Shown one piece after another: positions 35,976 to 47,338 of a stretch of DNA of 64,000 nucleotides (its first letter is position 1; the number at the start of each line of letters is the position of its first letter). The position numbers and the translations under genes are program-made. Below the pieces are notes generated by a model. That model searched no databases and was not told where the DNA came from. It saw only the letters and a list, made by a program, of their open reading frames with translations. The DNA comes from Cladochytrium replicatum. Its lineage: Eukaryota; Chytridiomycota; Chytridiomycetes; Cladochytriales; Cladochytriaceae. The DNA lies in NCBI GenBank assembly GCA_025526935.1, contig JAHLKD010000029.1, forward strand, positions 372,001 through 436,000. The letters run 5' to 3'.

Positions 35976-38900
35976 ATGGCTGCACCAGAGTCTTCCGTTG
36001 CTTACACCGTCATCCAGGCAGATGGTACGTGTGCAATTTGGAATGACACTGAGCTGGGCTTTTTGGTGTTTGGAAATATAACGTACATGCTGATATTATC
36101 TTGCCATTCTAAAGATGACAAAGACCAGCCGAGCATTCAGGACCTCCGCTCACAACTAGAGAACGGGAAGGACCCGCAAAAGATTGAAACGATGAAGAAG
36201 GTCCTTCTCCTCATGCTCAACGGCGACCCAGCTCCACAACTGCTGATGCACATCATCCGATTTGTTGTGCCCTCCAAAAATAAGCAGCTCAAAAAGCTCT
36301 TGCTCATTTACTGGGAGATTTGCCCAAAACACAACCCCGACGGCAAACTGAAGCAAGAGATGATTTTGGTCTGGTGCGTTAGCGTGACGAGTAGATTTAT
36401 TCTACTGCTGAATTTATTTGCAGCAACGCTCTTCGAAATGATCTTCAGCACCCCAATGAGTTTGTGAGAGGGATGACCCTTCGATTTTTGTGCAAGCTCC
36501 ATGAAGCAGAGCTGCTTGAGCCTCTTGTTCCCGCCGTCAGGACTTGCCTGGTAATCTCTTACAAAAATCATGTAATAATCGTCTAAACACAATACCTAAT
36601 ATCCAGGAACACCGTCACGCTTACGTTAGAAAGAACGCCGTGCTCGCCATTTATGCCATCTACAAAAGCTTTGACTATTTCATTCCTGACGCGCCGGAAC
36701 TTATCGCTCAACATTTGTCTGGGGTACAGCCAAAATAATGATTACTTTACTTCTCTCTCAAGATGTTTTCTCCCAGGAATCGGATCAGAATGCCAAACGC
36801 AACGCGTTCATGATGCTAATCAATGTGAAGCCTGCCCTCGCCGTGACATATCTCAATTCGGTCTGGTCCCAAGTCACATCGACCTTTGATGAACTCATGC
36901 AGCTTGCTGCGATTGAATTGATCCGAAAAGATTGCCGATTCCCCACCGCAGACAAGGGGAAGTATATGCAGTGTCTTGTTGCGTTGCTGTCCAGCTCTGC
37001 ACCCGCTGTCAAATACGAAGCTGCAAACACACTTGTGGCTCTTACCTCCACCTCGAATGCAGTGAAAGGTATGATATTGCGATCAAATTGTTCATTATTT
37101 ATTGATTTTACCTGTATCTTTTGTGCTCAGCTGTCGCACAATCATACATTGAACTGATCTTGAAGGTTTCTGACAACAATGTAAAGTTGATTGTCCTCGA
37201 CAGACTCAGTGAACTCCGCGAGAAGCACGATAAAGTGATCGACGATCTCGTAATGGACATTTTGCGAGTTCTTGGAAGGTACGATCGAGCATTGAAGAAC
37301 TATGGTCAAAAAATCAAAAGCTTCCTGCGGTTAGCCCCGATATTGATGTGCGGAAAAAGTGCTTGAACATTGCGATGGAAATGGTCTCAAGCCGCAACGT
37401 GGACGAAGTTGTGGGTTTCTTGAAGAAGGAACTTGTCAAAACTCACGATCAAGAATACGAAAAGGTGGGAGCCATATTTGCAGTTCGTATTGAAAATTTC
37501 CAACAGACTATGTTAAGAACAATGAGTACCGCCAGCTCTTGATCCAGTCGATTCACCAGTGTGCCATCAAATTTTCTGAAGTGGCAGCCAATGTCGTGCA
37601 TGTTCTTATGGAGTTCCTCGGAGAGAGCAACGCTTCTTCAGCTGTCGATGTCGTTGCTTTTGTTCGCGAGGTGGTCGAAAAGTTCCCTCATTTGCGCCAG
37701 AGCATCATTGTCAAACTTCTGGAGACGTTCAATGAAATGAAGACTGGAAGAGTAGTCCGTGGCGCTCTTTGGATCATCGGAGAGTTCGCACTTGACATAC
37801 CTTGTATGATTTCGGGCCAGCTGTCCGTACACGTTCACTAATTATTGTTTCGTACTTCAGCCATCGAAGAGGCAGTTCGACAATTTCGTACTGGCTTGGG
37901 TGAGATTCCCATCTTGGCATCTGAACAGGTACGGTATGCATTTCTGAGCTTAGTGGTCCAACCCTGACTTTTAATAGCGAGCACTGGAGGAGCAAAACGA
38001 AGACGGCGAGACTAAGTCCGCCTCTGCAAAATCACCAGAAAAGTCCGCCAGGCGAGTTTTAGCCGATGGAACTTACGTGACCGAAAGTGCTTTCTCGGGG
38101 TCAGCCAAAGGAGCGATAGACACCAAAAACAGCAGAAACCAGTTGCGCGGTAAGTATCGAAAATTGATATAACCGATTGTTCATTGATGCGCGATTGTGT
38201 TCCAGGCTTCATTCTTAACGGAGACTACTTTTTGGGTTCGGTCCTCTCCACTGCCTTGACCAAACTCGTGTTGCGTTATGGTGATTTCACCTCTGATCAC
38301 GCACGCGTAAATGAGCTCAAGGCTGAGGTAAGAACGTTAATTGTGTAATTGTTTATTTTTTTTGACCCTAGAATTGCCGATTAGGCAATGTTGATCATGA
38401 CCAGCATCATCCGCGTCGGTCGCTCCGAATTCCCCACCTCCCCAATCGACGAAGACTCTCACGACCGCATCATGGCGTGCCTCCGTGTTCTCGCCTCCGT
38501 CCCAGCCGAAGGTGTTCTTCGCGAGGTCTTTGTCGAGGAATGCCACAAAGCGTATGCCCTTCTTGTGCAGGAGGAGCAGAAGAAGGAGCAGAAGAACAAG
38601 GCTGCTGAGGCTGTGAGGAAGGGTAAAGCAGTCAAGGTCCAGGTGGACGACGCGATCGTGTTCAGGCATTTGAAGAGCAAGCGTGCTGTCGGCGATGCAT
38701 CTGATGAGGTTGGTGGCATTGTTCACTCCCAGGCTTAAATGATTAACCTTTATGATCGTTAAGTACGAGCTTGACCTCACCCGAGCAACTGGACAGAACG
38801 AGCGTTCTGACGATTACATCTCAAAGTTGAGTCGTGTTGTCCAACTCACTGGTAATTGTTTCGATCGTTGATATGATCGGGTTTCTAACTTTTGTTCAGG

Positions 38901-39856
38901 ATTCTCTGATTCCGTTTATGCTGAGGCATATGTCAATGTCCACCAATACGACATTTTGCTTGGTGAGATTTGAAGGTTCTTTTTGACGAAAAGGGTTGAA
39001 TTTTACCCTGTAGATGTTCTTATTGTTAATCAAACCAACGAGACACTGCAAAACTTGACACTCGAGTTCTCGACACTCGGTGACCTCAAGCTGGTCGAAC
39101 GTCCCGCTCCTCACACTCTGGGTCCCCACGGATTCCACGCAATCAAAGCTAACATTAAGGTATGTTTGGTGTAAACCAGTATTGATGTAGCCACCTCACT
39201 ATTTATCTTTCCAGGTTTCTTCAACAGAAACAGGTGTGATCTTTGGTAACATTGTGTACGATGGCCCGTCTGCTCTGGACATGCACTGCGTCATTCTGAA
39301 TGACATCCACATCGACATCATGGACTACATCAAACCCGCGTACTGCAACGAGACTCAGTTCCGTTCGATGTGGACCGAATTCGAGTGGGAGAACAAGGTT
39401 AACGTCAATACGAACATCACGTAAGCTGGTTTTCCCAACATTTTGGGACGCAATGATTGAGATTGTGTACAGGGACCTGCGAAAATACTTGGAGCACATC
39501 ATGAAATCGACCAACATGAGCTGCTTGACCCCTGACCATGCGCTTTCCGGAGAGTGCGGGTTCTTGGCCGCAAACATGTATGCTCGCAGCATTTTTGGTA
39601 AGCGATTTTGTCGGCACTATTTCGATAGCCTGATATCTCTTTTTCAGGTGAGGATGCACTTGCAAACATTAGCTTGGAAAAAATTGGGGAGAGCATCACC
39701 GGGCACATCCGCATTCGATCAAAAACGCAAGGCATTGCACTGAGTCTTGGTGACAAGGTAAATTGCGCCGCAACGTGGTACGGGATTGATACTCAAGTTT
39801 TTTTCTGTTTCCAGATTACTTTGAGCCAAAAAGCCCAAGCAGCAGCAGCGCCATGA
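35976..39856 (+). CDS. SEC26: Coatomer subunit beta (beta-COP/Sec26), 19 exons, 957 aa
   Basis: COPI coat subunit for Golgi-to-ER and intra-Golgi vesicles; binds Arf1-GTP and cargo. Exons are 35976-36024, 36115-36373, 36424-36550, 36607-36723, 36777-37068, 37131-37278, 37335-37464, 37518-37803, 37861-37928, 37978-38149, 38206-38327, 38385-38708, 38764-38851, 38900-38962, 39014-39159, 39215-39420, 39473-39597, 39648-39757 and 39815-39856. They sum to 2,874 nt. All introns are GT-AG and 48-90 nt. Adaptin-like HEAT motifs run along the first two thirds ([42 protein letters not shown]). The coatomer beta appendage follows ([45 protein letters not shown]). Length matches animal and yeast beta-COP. 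No defects were seen. Confidence 0.97.
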
Positions 39857-40147
39857 TAGTTCCTGCAAACTTGAATGTGCATGGAAGTGGGCAGCATTCT
39901 GCGTTTCTTTCCGTTATAACGTGATCTATAAAATCGATCATGAACCATTCATTTGGTTTCTATGCCCATATCTATAAAAGAAGTCATGGTGGACGATACA
40001 AAACGAAGTGTCGGAACTTCCAATCAGAAACAGTTAGCAAGCTAGTTCCGGAATGGGACTCATCACTCCCGCTTTGTATTTGGAAAGTTAAGGTTAAACT
40101 ACAAGAAAACACCTGCCCAAACAGCACATCAATGTGTACCCCAAACT
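39857..40147. other. Intergenic stretch between convergent genes
   Basis: 3' flanks of beta-COP (plus) and the disordered-protein gene (minus). No other feature is visible. Confidence 0.5.
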
Positions 40148-41284
40148 TCAGTTGCCAAGTACTGCGGCCCTTTCATCGTCCACATCCATATGCTCCACTC
40201 TATACATTCCTTCTTCTTTCAGCATCTGCTGAATCAGAATTCTCGACTCCGGATCCGCATCGCTCATGAAATTCTCCAATGCATCTGCATCTACTTGATT
40301 GGGCATCTCTGGATCGGATCCGGAACGTTGCGGAGTGTGAGGTGTTGGAGTTCGAGCTGGAGTGCGTGCTCGCTTATTCTTTACGCGCTCCCTCATGGCC
40401 TGAAATGCTTTAGAGACGCTTTCGTCCCCTGAGTCTGGGTCAATATCCAACTCGATCGATTTCGGTTCTGGCTTCTTTGTCGTTGGTGAAAATGCTGGTG
40501 TTCGAGCAGGATTTGATGTACGCACAATGGGTATGCCAGATCGATCGGTGCGGGAAACTGCGATTGGATCGTTCGGATCTTCTGCTGGAATAAATTTTTT
40601 TGCTCGAGTCTTCCGCCCGTACGTCTTTACAATCGTCCGATTCTGGACCAACCTATCCACACTCGGCGTCGCCGTTCGAGCTTTATTCGCTGCCTCCTTC
40701 CCGTAAGACCCATCCCCGCTGATGTTTTCATCTTGCCAGACTTCTTCGTCATAGTTCACTCCATCGTCATCGTACGGCACCACTTCCAGCCCTCCAATGT
40801 TTCGACTGCTTGAACTTGAGCGCGGAACTTCTGACGCTGAAACGGAGCCGTTTCCATTTGGTTTGCTTGCACGGGCCGCGGCCCCAGCGATGCCTTGCCG
40901 AACAGTCGTTCCCTTGCCAACTGCACCAGCTCCACCATTCATCTGTCCCCTCAACCCGACCTCGCTCATCGATCCTCCATTCTTCTGTGCGCTCACACCC
41001 TTTCCACGTTTTCCTCTCCGTCGGGGTTGGCCCGTTTTTCCTTTCGGTGGCTCGTTTTGGTTCTCTACATCCTCCCCGACCACGTCGTGATCCTGTGTAT
41101 TCTCATTCGTCACATCCATTGGATCATCGGGCACTGCACCAACTTCGATAGGGGCATCTGGTGTCTTTTCACCACGCTTCCGCTTCTTTTGGGTCAACAA
41201 TGGTGCACGGGCTATAAAATTTCGCGCTTCGATATCCTTTTCGAGCAAACCTGAGCCTGAAAGAATTTCGTGAGCCTCAGACAT
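40148..41284 (-). CDS. Unrecognised, disordered, highly charged protein, 378 aa
   Basis: Single uninterrupted frame; the first true ATG is 41284 (MSEAHEILSGSG). I do not recognise the family. Visible features are a short, possibly helical N-terminus (LLEKDIEARNFIARAPLL), a basic cluster QKKRKRGEK and a second one QPRRRGKRGKG. Both look like nuclear localisation signals. A Gly/Ala/Ser-rich middle follows, then IVKTYGRKTRAKKFIP, a Thr-Pro-rich stretch (ARTPARTPTPHTP, possible proline-directed kinase sites) and an acidic C-terminal helix region (ESRILIQQMLKEEGMYRVEHM). These suggest a nuclear, chromatin- or RNA-associated protein, by inference only. The upstream neighbour on the same strand is also unrecognised, with about 140 bp between them. 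Confidence 0.7.
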   Translation of the reverse strand: MSEAHEILSGSGLLEKDIEARNFIARAPLLTQKKRKRGEKTPDAPIEVGAVPDDPMDVTNENTQDHDVVGEDVENQNEPPKGKTGQPRRRGKRGKGVSAQKNGGSMSEVGLRGQMNGGAGAVGKGTTVRQGIAGAAARASKPNGNGSVSASEVPRSSSSSRNIGGLEVVPYDDDGVNYDEEVWQDENISGDGSYGKEAANKARTATPSVDRLVQNRTIVKTYGRKTRAKKFIPAEDPNDPIAVSRTDRSGIPIVRTSNPARTPAFSPTTKKPEPKSIELDIDPDSGDESVSKAFQAMRERVKNKRARTPARTPTPHTPQRSGSDPEMPNQVDADALENFMSDADPESRILIQQMLKEEGMYRVEHMDVDDERAAVLGN

Positions 41285-41423
41285 GATGAGCAAATCTTGG
41301 GTTTAAACAAACCAACTCGGACGAAGGTGAGACAACAGGGTCGAAGACCTGCGGATCGAAAGAGGAGATGCTCACTGGCCGTTTTCTCGCTGATCTAGTA
41401 AGAGTCTGAGGTTGGGAATAAAC

Positions 41424-43537
41424 TCAACTTAACTCGTAAACACCAACCGCACTTAGGTCCTTCCCATCAAATCGCAGCCACCAACCCCACTCAGTTCGAA
41501 CATAAGCTAGGTATTGATCTTCTTGAGAATCCACCGAACATCGATTTGCTTGTGATCTCGTTGTCCGCCGTGTTGTTGATGCACCCATGTAGGTTCTGAT
41601 ATCCCTCGCACCAGCCGGCCGTGCACTCGATTTCTTTGAAGCTGTATCCTCAGTCGACTCAGTGAGGTCAATCGTTGTCGTTCTGCTCCGTTGTTGAAGA
41701 GGGTTGATCCGTTTTACGAGCGCAGAGTGCAACACATATGTCGACGAACCGTACATTGGATCCTTAAGCAGATCGTAAGCATCCTGTTGAGGTAAGGGAG
41801 ACGACGGACGAGATGATTCGGTGCAGGAGGACGAGTAAGATGAGTTTTGTGTTGCGTTCTCGACTTCTGGTGCCAGCGCCAGGTCGAGTGCACTTCTGGA
41901 GTTAATGGTACCAAGCAGTGAGAGCAACTCCGTGCGAAGGGCTAGACTGAGTTGAATCAGTTCCGAATTTTACCATCTTATTCCAATTCACGCACCGGAG
42001 GTTTTTGAAAGTACTTCCTCGGCTCGTGATCTGAGTTTCGCACATATTTCAGTGATTTTGTTCCTTTCTTCCCGTGTGATCTTGCGATCAGCTCCATGGA
42101 CAAGAAAAGTAATTGGGTCTTGCTCAATCATGTCCGCCGTTCTATTCAGTACGCTGTCCAATGATTCAGCCCCCTGCCCAAGAGAATTGTTTATTAGATT
42201 TTCTTCTCAGAAGAATTAATGAGATTAAAATGCTTACGCACAGAGTACAATCTTAGGTTCATCAACTGCCGAGCGCACTCTTGCATTTTCTTATTTGTAG
42301 CAGCCTGCTGTGCACGGAGATCCCATCCATGTGGAAACGTCGTTTCAAGAAACTGATTCAGATTCCAAACTTTGGATGGGCCGGATAGTTGGTGGAGGAT
42401 GGCTGAAACTTGTGGCGCGATCTGCGAAAGAATTTGGGTTTCTTCAGAGCTGTGTTGGTGAGCTGAATTAGATTCTGCTTCTGCATTTTCTTGCGGTAGT
42501 GCGACGCTGACTCTCAATATATCTGGCGGTTTCGAAAGAACTGGAATGGAAGGTGATGACTGCGTTCGCGGAAGTGGATCAGTATTTGCGGTCTTGCTTA
42601 AATAGCTATCGCGCGACATTGTCAACAGGTCTTCTTCATCCTCCTGTGAAGGTTGTCTCGACGCCGTCAGATAGCGATCAAGTGCGGCATAAAGATCTGA
42701 GACAAATGGTTCTTCGGTCCCGACGGCTTTCAAATCCGAAGGATCGCCGTGACATATAGCGCAAAGTTGAAGTAATTCTGTCATTCCAAATTGTCGCGGA
42801 GAATGATTACGCACCGTCGAACGTTCATTTTGCGGTGCTGCATCTTCCTCAACCACCAAGGAGAGTGCGTTCCACTTTTCACCCTGCACCGAATTTGTGC
42901 TCCCTACAAATCCATGTTCAAACGGATTATCCTCTTGCTGTTCTTGGTCTGATCGTGATCTCATCCACTCCCAATGTGATTGGCAAAAATCTTCCGGAAT
43001 GGAATCGAATGGATATCCAAGTTTCTGCTTCAAAACCGAATCCATGAGTCCATAGAACCGCCTCTCTTCGCCTCCAGTCGCATCAAATAGCTCATCCAGA
43101 GAAAGGCACTGTTCCAGATACCGATCGGCGATAGTGAACTGCGTCGAAAAATTCCTACCCCACTCCATCGATGCGCGTACTGTATCAACTTGAATATCAC
43201 CGTCCATGACGTCCGCCGATCCTCCACCTTCCTTTGCAATCGATTCGCACACTTTTTTCCATAGTTCCAACGATGCCTCCGCAACTCCTTTTACGGCTTC
43301 AGTAATCCAACGATCGGCTGCCAACGAAATCGATACGGGCCGTGGTGGGGCGAGCTTTCCAACGTCGCTGTCGAATATAACACATCGAGTCGAAACAGCA
43401 GGGAATGATGCGGTCAAGAAGCCGAGCGATTTTAAGAACGAAAGAGACACTCCGCCGAGACTTGATAATCCTTCTACGGTCTTTTCCTCGATCCTGCTCT
43501 GTTCGGCCCTCGTCACAGCCCTAGTTCGGCCGGCCAT
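41424..43537 (-). CDS. Unrecognised protein, 3 exons, 663 aa
   Basis: Exons in coding order are 43537-42242, 42173-41996 and 41941-41424; the sum is 1,992 nt. The introns are 68 and 54 nt; the first uses GTGCGT. The start is ATG in MAGRTRAVTRAEQSR. No domain is recognised. The first 300 residues are mostly helical in composition (DRWITEAVKGVAEASLELW, FTIADRYLEQCLSLDELF). The middle is Ser/Glu-rich and disordered. A second helical part follows (TTFPHGWDLRAQQAATNKKM, REERNKITEICAKLRSRAEE). The C-terminus is Ser/Thr-rich and ends in an aromatic strand-like segment (RTEWGWWLRFDGKDLSAVGV). Such a layout could belong to a scaffold or complex subunit, but no function is assigned. Confidence 0.75.
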
Positions 43538-43939
43538 TCAGGTTTGATTTACTGCGCCATTTAAATTTGAGAAAATGGAGTTCTCACGAGGAACGGAGAA
43601 CGGATCAACGTTTTCGATCGCATCGTTCTGCCAGTCCAACCAAATCCACACAAATCTTCTGGATCACAATCACAATATCATTTGACTTCTCTCTGTGCAG
43701 AACTTGAGGGCGAACAACAGTTTGTTCTTTCTGACGAACCGAAGGATATCTTTTCCGTTATTCAAATAGTCCGTAATCATACAAAGAATGATTCCATGAG
43801 TGGTTTTGCCTCTGAACGCCTCAAGTATGAGGAATGCTGTCTGTTTCGGCGACTTTACTAGTAGGAATCACAATAGAATGATAACTGTACACTAGAGACC
43901 CAAAATATCCCAAAAAAGCAAAGGATCATAGTGAGACTA
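43538..43939. other. Intergenic stretch
   Basis: Upstream region of the 663-aa gene. It contains no supported exon or repeat. Confidence 0.45.
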
Positions 43940-45024
43940 GCTACTCGCCCATGTTCAACCAGCTCCTCATCATCTTGATTGCATCACCTTTCTTCTTCTG
44001 CTTCGAGCATATCAGCCCACTCCTTCGCCACCACTCAATAACTTCCGTGTTACCGCTTCGCCAAACCGCCTCCAACGTATCATCCGATCATTTCAGTTCC
44101 AATCCGCTGTTTCTCCACCAATCCAGCACAGCAACGTGCCCGTTCTCACTCGCAAAAGGCAAAGCATACACACTGAATTTGAGGGGGAATGCGGTGCACT
44201 TCCACCTCTCGAATTCGTGAACGTGACCGTTCTTGCTAGCGTAGTCCTTTGTCTGATCCGTCCATTTTATGGGAAGTCCGCTATTCTTCCACCACTCGAG
44301 CACATCGACATGCCCATGCTTGCTCGCCATAGGCCACCAACACATTGTACTTTAATTCAAGTCCACTCTGTCTTCACCACTCAAAGACAGCGAGATGACC
44401 CTCAATGCTCGCAAATCCCATCGCCTTTGCGCGCCACAGCATGTTAAGATCACGCGCCTTCCACCATTCCAAAACATTCGTGTGTGCGTATCCACTCGCT
44501 TTGTCCATTGCACCCGACGTGCAGGGCATTGGGGCTCTTCTCTCCTTGTACATATCAAGCACTCCGACAAAACCACGCTCGCGCCAAGTGCACAGAGATA
44601 ACTGGATCGATCAGTCAGATCTGTACATGACGCCTCCTTAAGCGCGCCGCGGCTCTGAACGCGACATTCGGTTTGTCGCACCAGCGTCCCAGCAGGATAA
44701 GAAAGTAGTCGATGAGTTCAAACGCTAGAGCCGTAGGAGAATACAACTGTTGCAGTCGTTCTGTGGAACAAGCGGAATCGTCCGAAAGGTTGTCGTAAGA
44801 AGATAACACGAAGAGCTGGTCCAGAAGTCATCCAAAATGCCGGTTAGAATATCTCTTGTAGAGGACGAAGTGTCCGAAGGCACAAGCGAGCCTGATGTAG
44901 CGTATTGTTCAGGATAGACGCCTTGAAGGTGGTATATAGCTCCAAAGTCCAACTCCAGGTAATCGGTCCAATAGGCATCGCTGTTATTGGACATCATCGA
45001 CATGTTTTGGTGGCACATGAAAAT
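43940..45024 (-). pseudogene. Broken ankyrin-like tandem repeat gene (GHV-LEWW-SGL repeats)
   Basis: Minus-strand frames carry at least five copies of a repeat of about 35 residues built on G-H-V-x-V-L-E-W-W-K/R-x-S-G-L. Examples are ASKHGHVDVLEWWKNSGLPI, FASENGHVAVLDWWRNSGLE and ASIEGHLAVFEW. This is an ankyrin-like repeat in which a Trp pair ends the second helix. The array passes through at least two frameshifts (near 44345 and 44800) and one in-frame TGA (near 44090). The most likely reading is a pseudogene, though sequencing error at several points would give the same picture. The N-terminal part near 44725-45024 shows no domain. Confidence 0.7.
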
Positions 45025-46398
45025 TTTCCCCCTTAACAATCACATTGTAATTTCGGCGCGCCGGCTGGGCAGAACCAACAAAGGAGACGGCAGAAATGAA
45101 TAGCGCTATTTTGGCCCTTATTAATAGTCAAACAAGATCAGAGATTATCACTCTTTTGTTGACTTCTGTATGTCATACGCAGAACTGAAGCTTCCTTGCA
45201 CACGCGGCTTCATCAACCAGTCAAAAGAACTTTCTTTCCACGAAGAGTTGATTTGAATCAGAGAAAGTATAATTAGGCGACGAAGACCATGCACTTGTGT
45301 AATTTCGGCTCGGTTTCACCCAGCTGCGGCTAGCTTCAGCCTTCCTGAGACCCCTGATCACGCCAGTCCGTTGAGACAATTTCGTTAAATCTCGAGACCA
45401 ACCCACCCAAGCGGAATCGAATGATTGTCATATGCCCAAAGCCGCCCGACATTTGCAATTTAGTGTGGGAATCACACGGTTCAATCAGGAATGAAGATGG
45501 CGATTGGTCGAATATGGAACCATCAGTGTAGAATTTCGTCGTAGGCAGGTAAGATCAGATAAGAGGTACTTGTTCAATGTATTGGAAGCTTAAGACTCAC
45601 ACCTTTTATAGGTTCTCCCATTCCCAACAAAGCCTCCCTTAATTTGTCCTTGCCACGTCAGCAGCGGCGCTCTCCTTCCTCCTTTGGTAAGTCCCCTTCA
45701 AGTTTGCTGGTGATCCGGAATTTTCTGGAACGCTGGCTTTTGAAGTTTTCGTCGAAGAACATGAAGCCGAAATAAAAACAAAAATGAAAATTTTGGATAA
45801 CAACAAAGCTAGCGTCGTGGGTTAAACCACTAGCCACTCAACATCATGTCGCAAGTGCGATTCCGAGGATCAACAATAATCCTGTTGTTATCCTCAGCCG
45901 AACTTTTTCTTTTTGAAAGTAAAAACAAAGAAGGAAAACTTTTATGAACGAAACAACACTCAACAATCAGTAGAAATAATGATTCCGACAAATATCGAGC
46001 ACGACCCTTCCCGTGCTCCGACTCTCGAACGTAGCAGATATTCATCTCTGCAATCGCAAATGCAAGAGAAGTTCCTCCCACGAACGAGTATGTATGCCAA
46101 CAATCTCTCTTCCATACTTCTTGTCCCAATTTCCTTACAAAAATCCATTGAGATCACAGAAGGGTAGCGAATGCCAGCAACACAGAAAATGCAATTGGCA
46201 CAAATCGGATTGTGGTCTTTGCGGTCTGCTTATATCCTTCCTCTTCATCGGTCTTTGGAGTTTCGTTACAGGGTGCATACATTTTAAAATGAAAAATTCC
46301 AGAACACTCCATACTACGCATGCAAAAGAACTATTCACATTCACGACACAAGATCAATTGAGAGCAAAAGCATGAATCACTTTGAAACAATGAATGTG
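45025..46398. other. Gene-poor stretch with a possible GPI-like tail
   Basis: No complete gene is supported. On the minus strand at about 46164-46280 one frame reads Cys/Glu/Lys-rich residues, then a hydrophobic end (RFVPIAFSVLLAFATLL, stop). This resembles a GPI-attachment tail, but no upstream exons were found. Elsewhere the sequence is AT-rich without motifs. Confidence 0.35.
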
Positions 46399-47338
46399 TC
46401 ACTTCAACTGCCGTTCGGAATCTTCAATTGATTGCCGTATCACAACGAGCTGCTTTTCGTAAATTTTGGGAAGATACACACGGTCGTGTTCCACTCTGTT
46501 GGTAATTCGAACGGCTACGTCCTCCAGAATTCTAATGTTCCTGTTCGTATCCTTGCTCGTATCTTGCTGTTCGCTGTTGCTGCTTTGCAGCTCTTCGAGT
46601 TGTCGGGCAAGCTCCTTCTTCTGTACTTCGAAAGAGGATATCTTATTCTTGTAGGCTCCAATATCCTTCTGCTTCCTCTCTGCAACATTCCTTTCGACCT
46701 GGCGTGCCTTTGCCTCGAAGTCCCGTTGCTCATCCCCCATGCGATCAGTAAAGAGCTTCACATTGGCTTCCAGTTCCGCCGTATACTTCTCGTGCTCCTA
46801 GAGTTGGTGCGGTAATTCCGAGTGTGCCGAGGCACAAAGCCAGCCAAGCGTAAAAAACCTCCATCCAAGTCTTCTTCGTGGGAGGGGGGAGATTCAAACA
46901 GTCAAAAGTGTACTTCGCTGGTGTGAAGGAGGTACATATCCGTAAGACGTTGAGCTAGGAAGAGCCACGTAATCTTACCATTCTCGACGCACATGCCGGG
47001 GGCATAACCATTGGCTTTGGCATTCGGATATGTGGAACAGAATTTCACTTTTAGTACGCTGATGATGCTGTCAGAATAAGGTAGAACTCACCATTCTGCG
47101 ATGCAAAGCTGTTATACATAAAGTTTGTTTTCTGGGCACGTGTCGCTTTATGTTGACCAGATGGAAATGAAGCAACAGCTATGGTACGTCCGGTATTCAG
47201 GTCGCGTCCACGATTGGGGGGAATAGGAGGTGACACAGGTTCCGTGATCTTGACGATGAGAGCCATGGCGAAGAGCGTCGCAATGACAGTAGCCAAGGCA
47301 AGAACAAACAATTCCTCGCCGAAGATGTAAATGAGCAT
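46399..47338 (-). CDS. Unrecognised single-pass membrane protein with a coiled coil, 257 aa
   Basis: Exons in coding order are 47338-47092, 47047-46979, 46917-46859 and 46797-46399; the sum is 774 nt. The introns are 44, 61 and 61 nt; the last uses GTTTTT. Residues about 8-30 form one membrane helix or signal anchor (LFVLALATVIATLFAMALIV). A Pro-rich linker follows, then a segment with three Cys (FCSTYPNAK, MCVENAKYTFDCLNLPPP). A long charged coiled coil with heptad-like spacing runs to the end (DEQRDFEAKARQVERNV, KKELARQLEELQSS, QSIEDSERQLK). The Cys after the helix suggests a luminal or extracellular tail with disulfides. No family is recognised. It could be a secreted or ER/Golgi resident protein if the helix is cleaved. 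Confidence 0.65.

Noticed and set aside
45785-45880. Possible tRNA-derived SINE (box-A-like TGGCTAGTGG on the minus strand)
   Set aside because: No box B (GGTTCGAANCC) at the right distance and no cloverleaf could be drawn.
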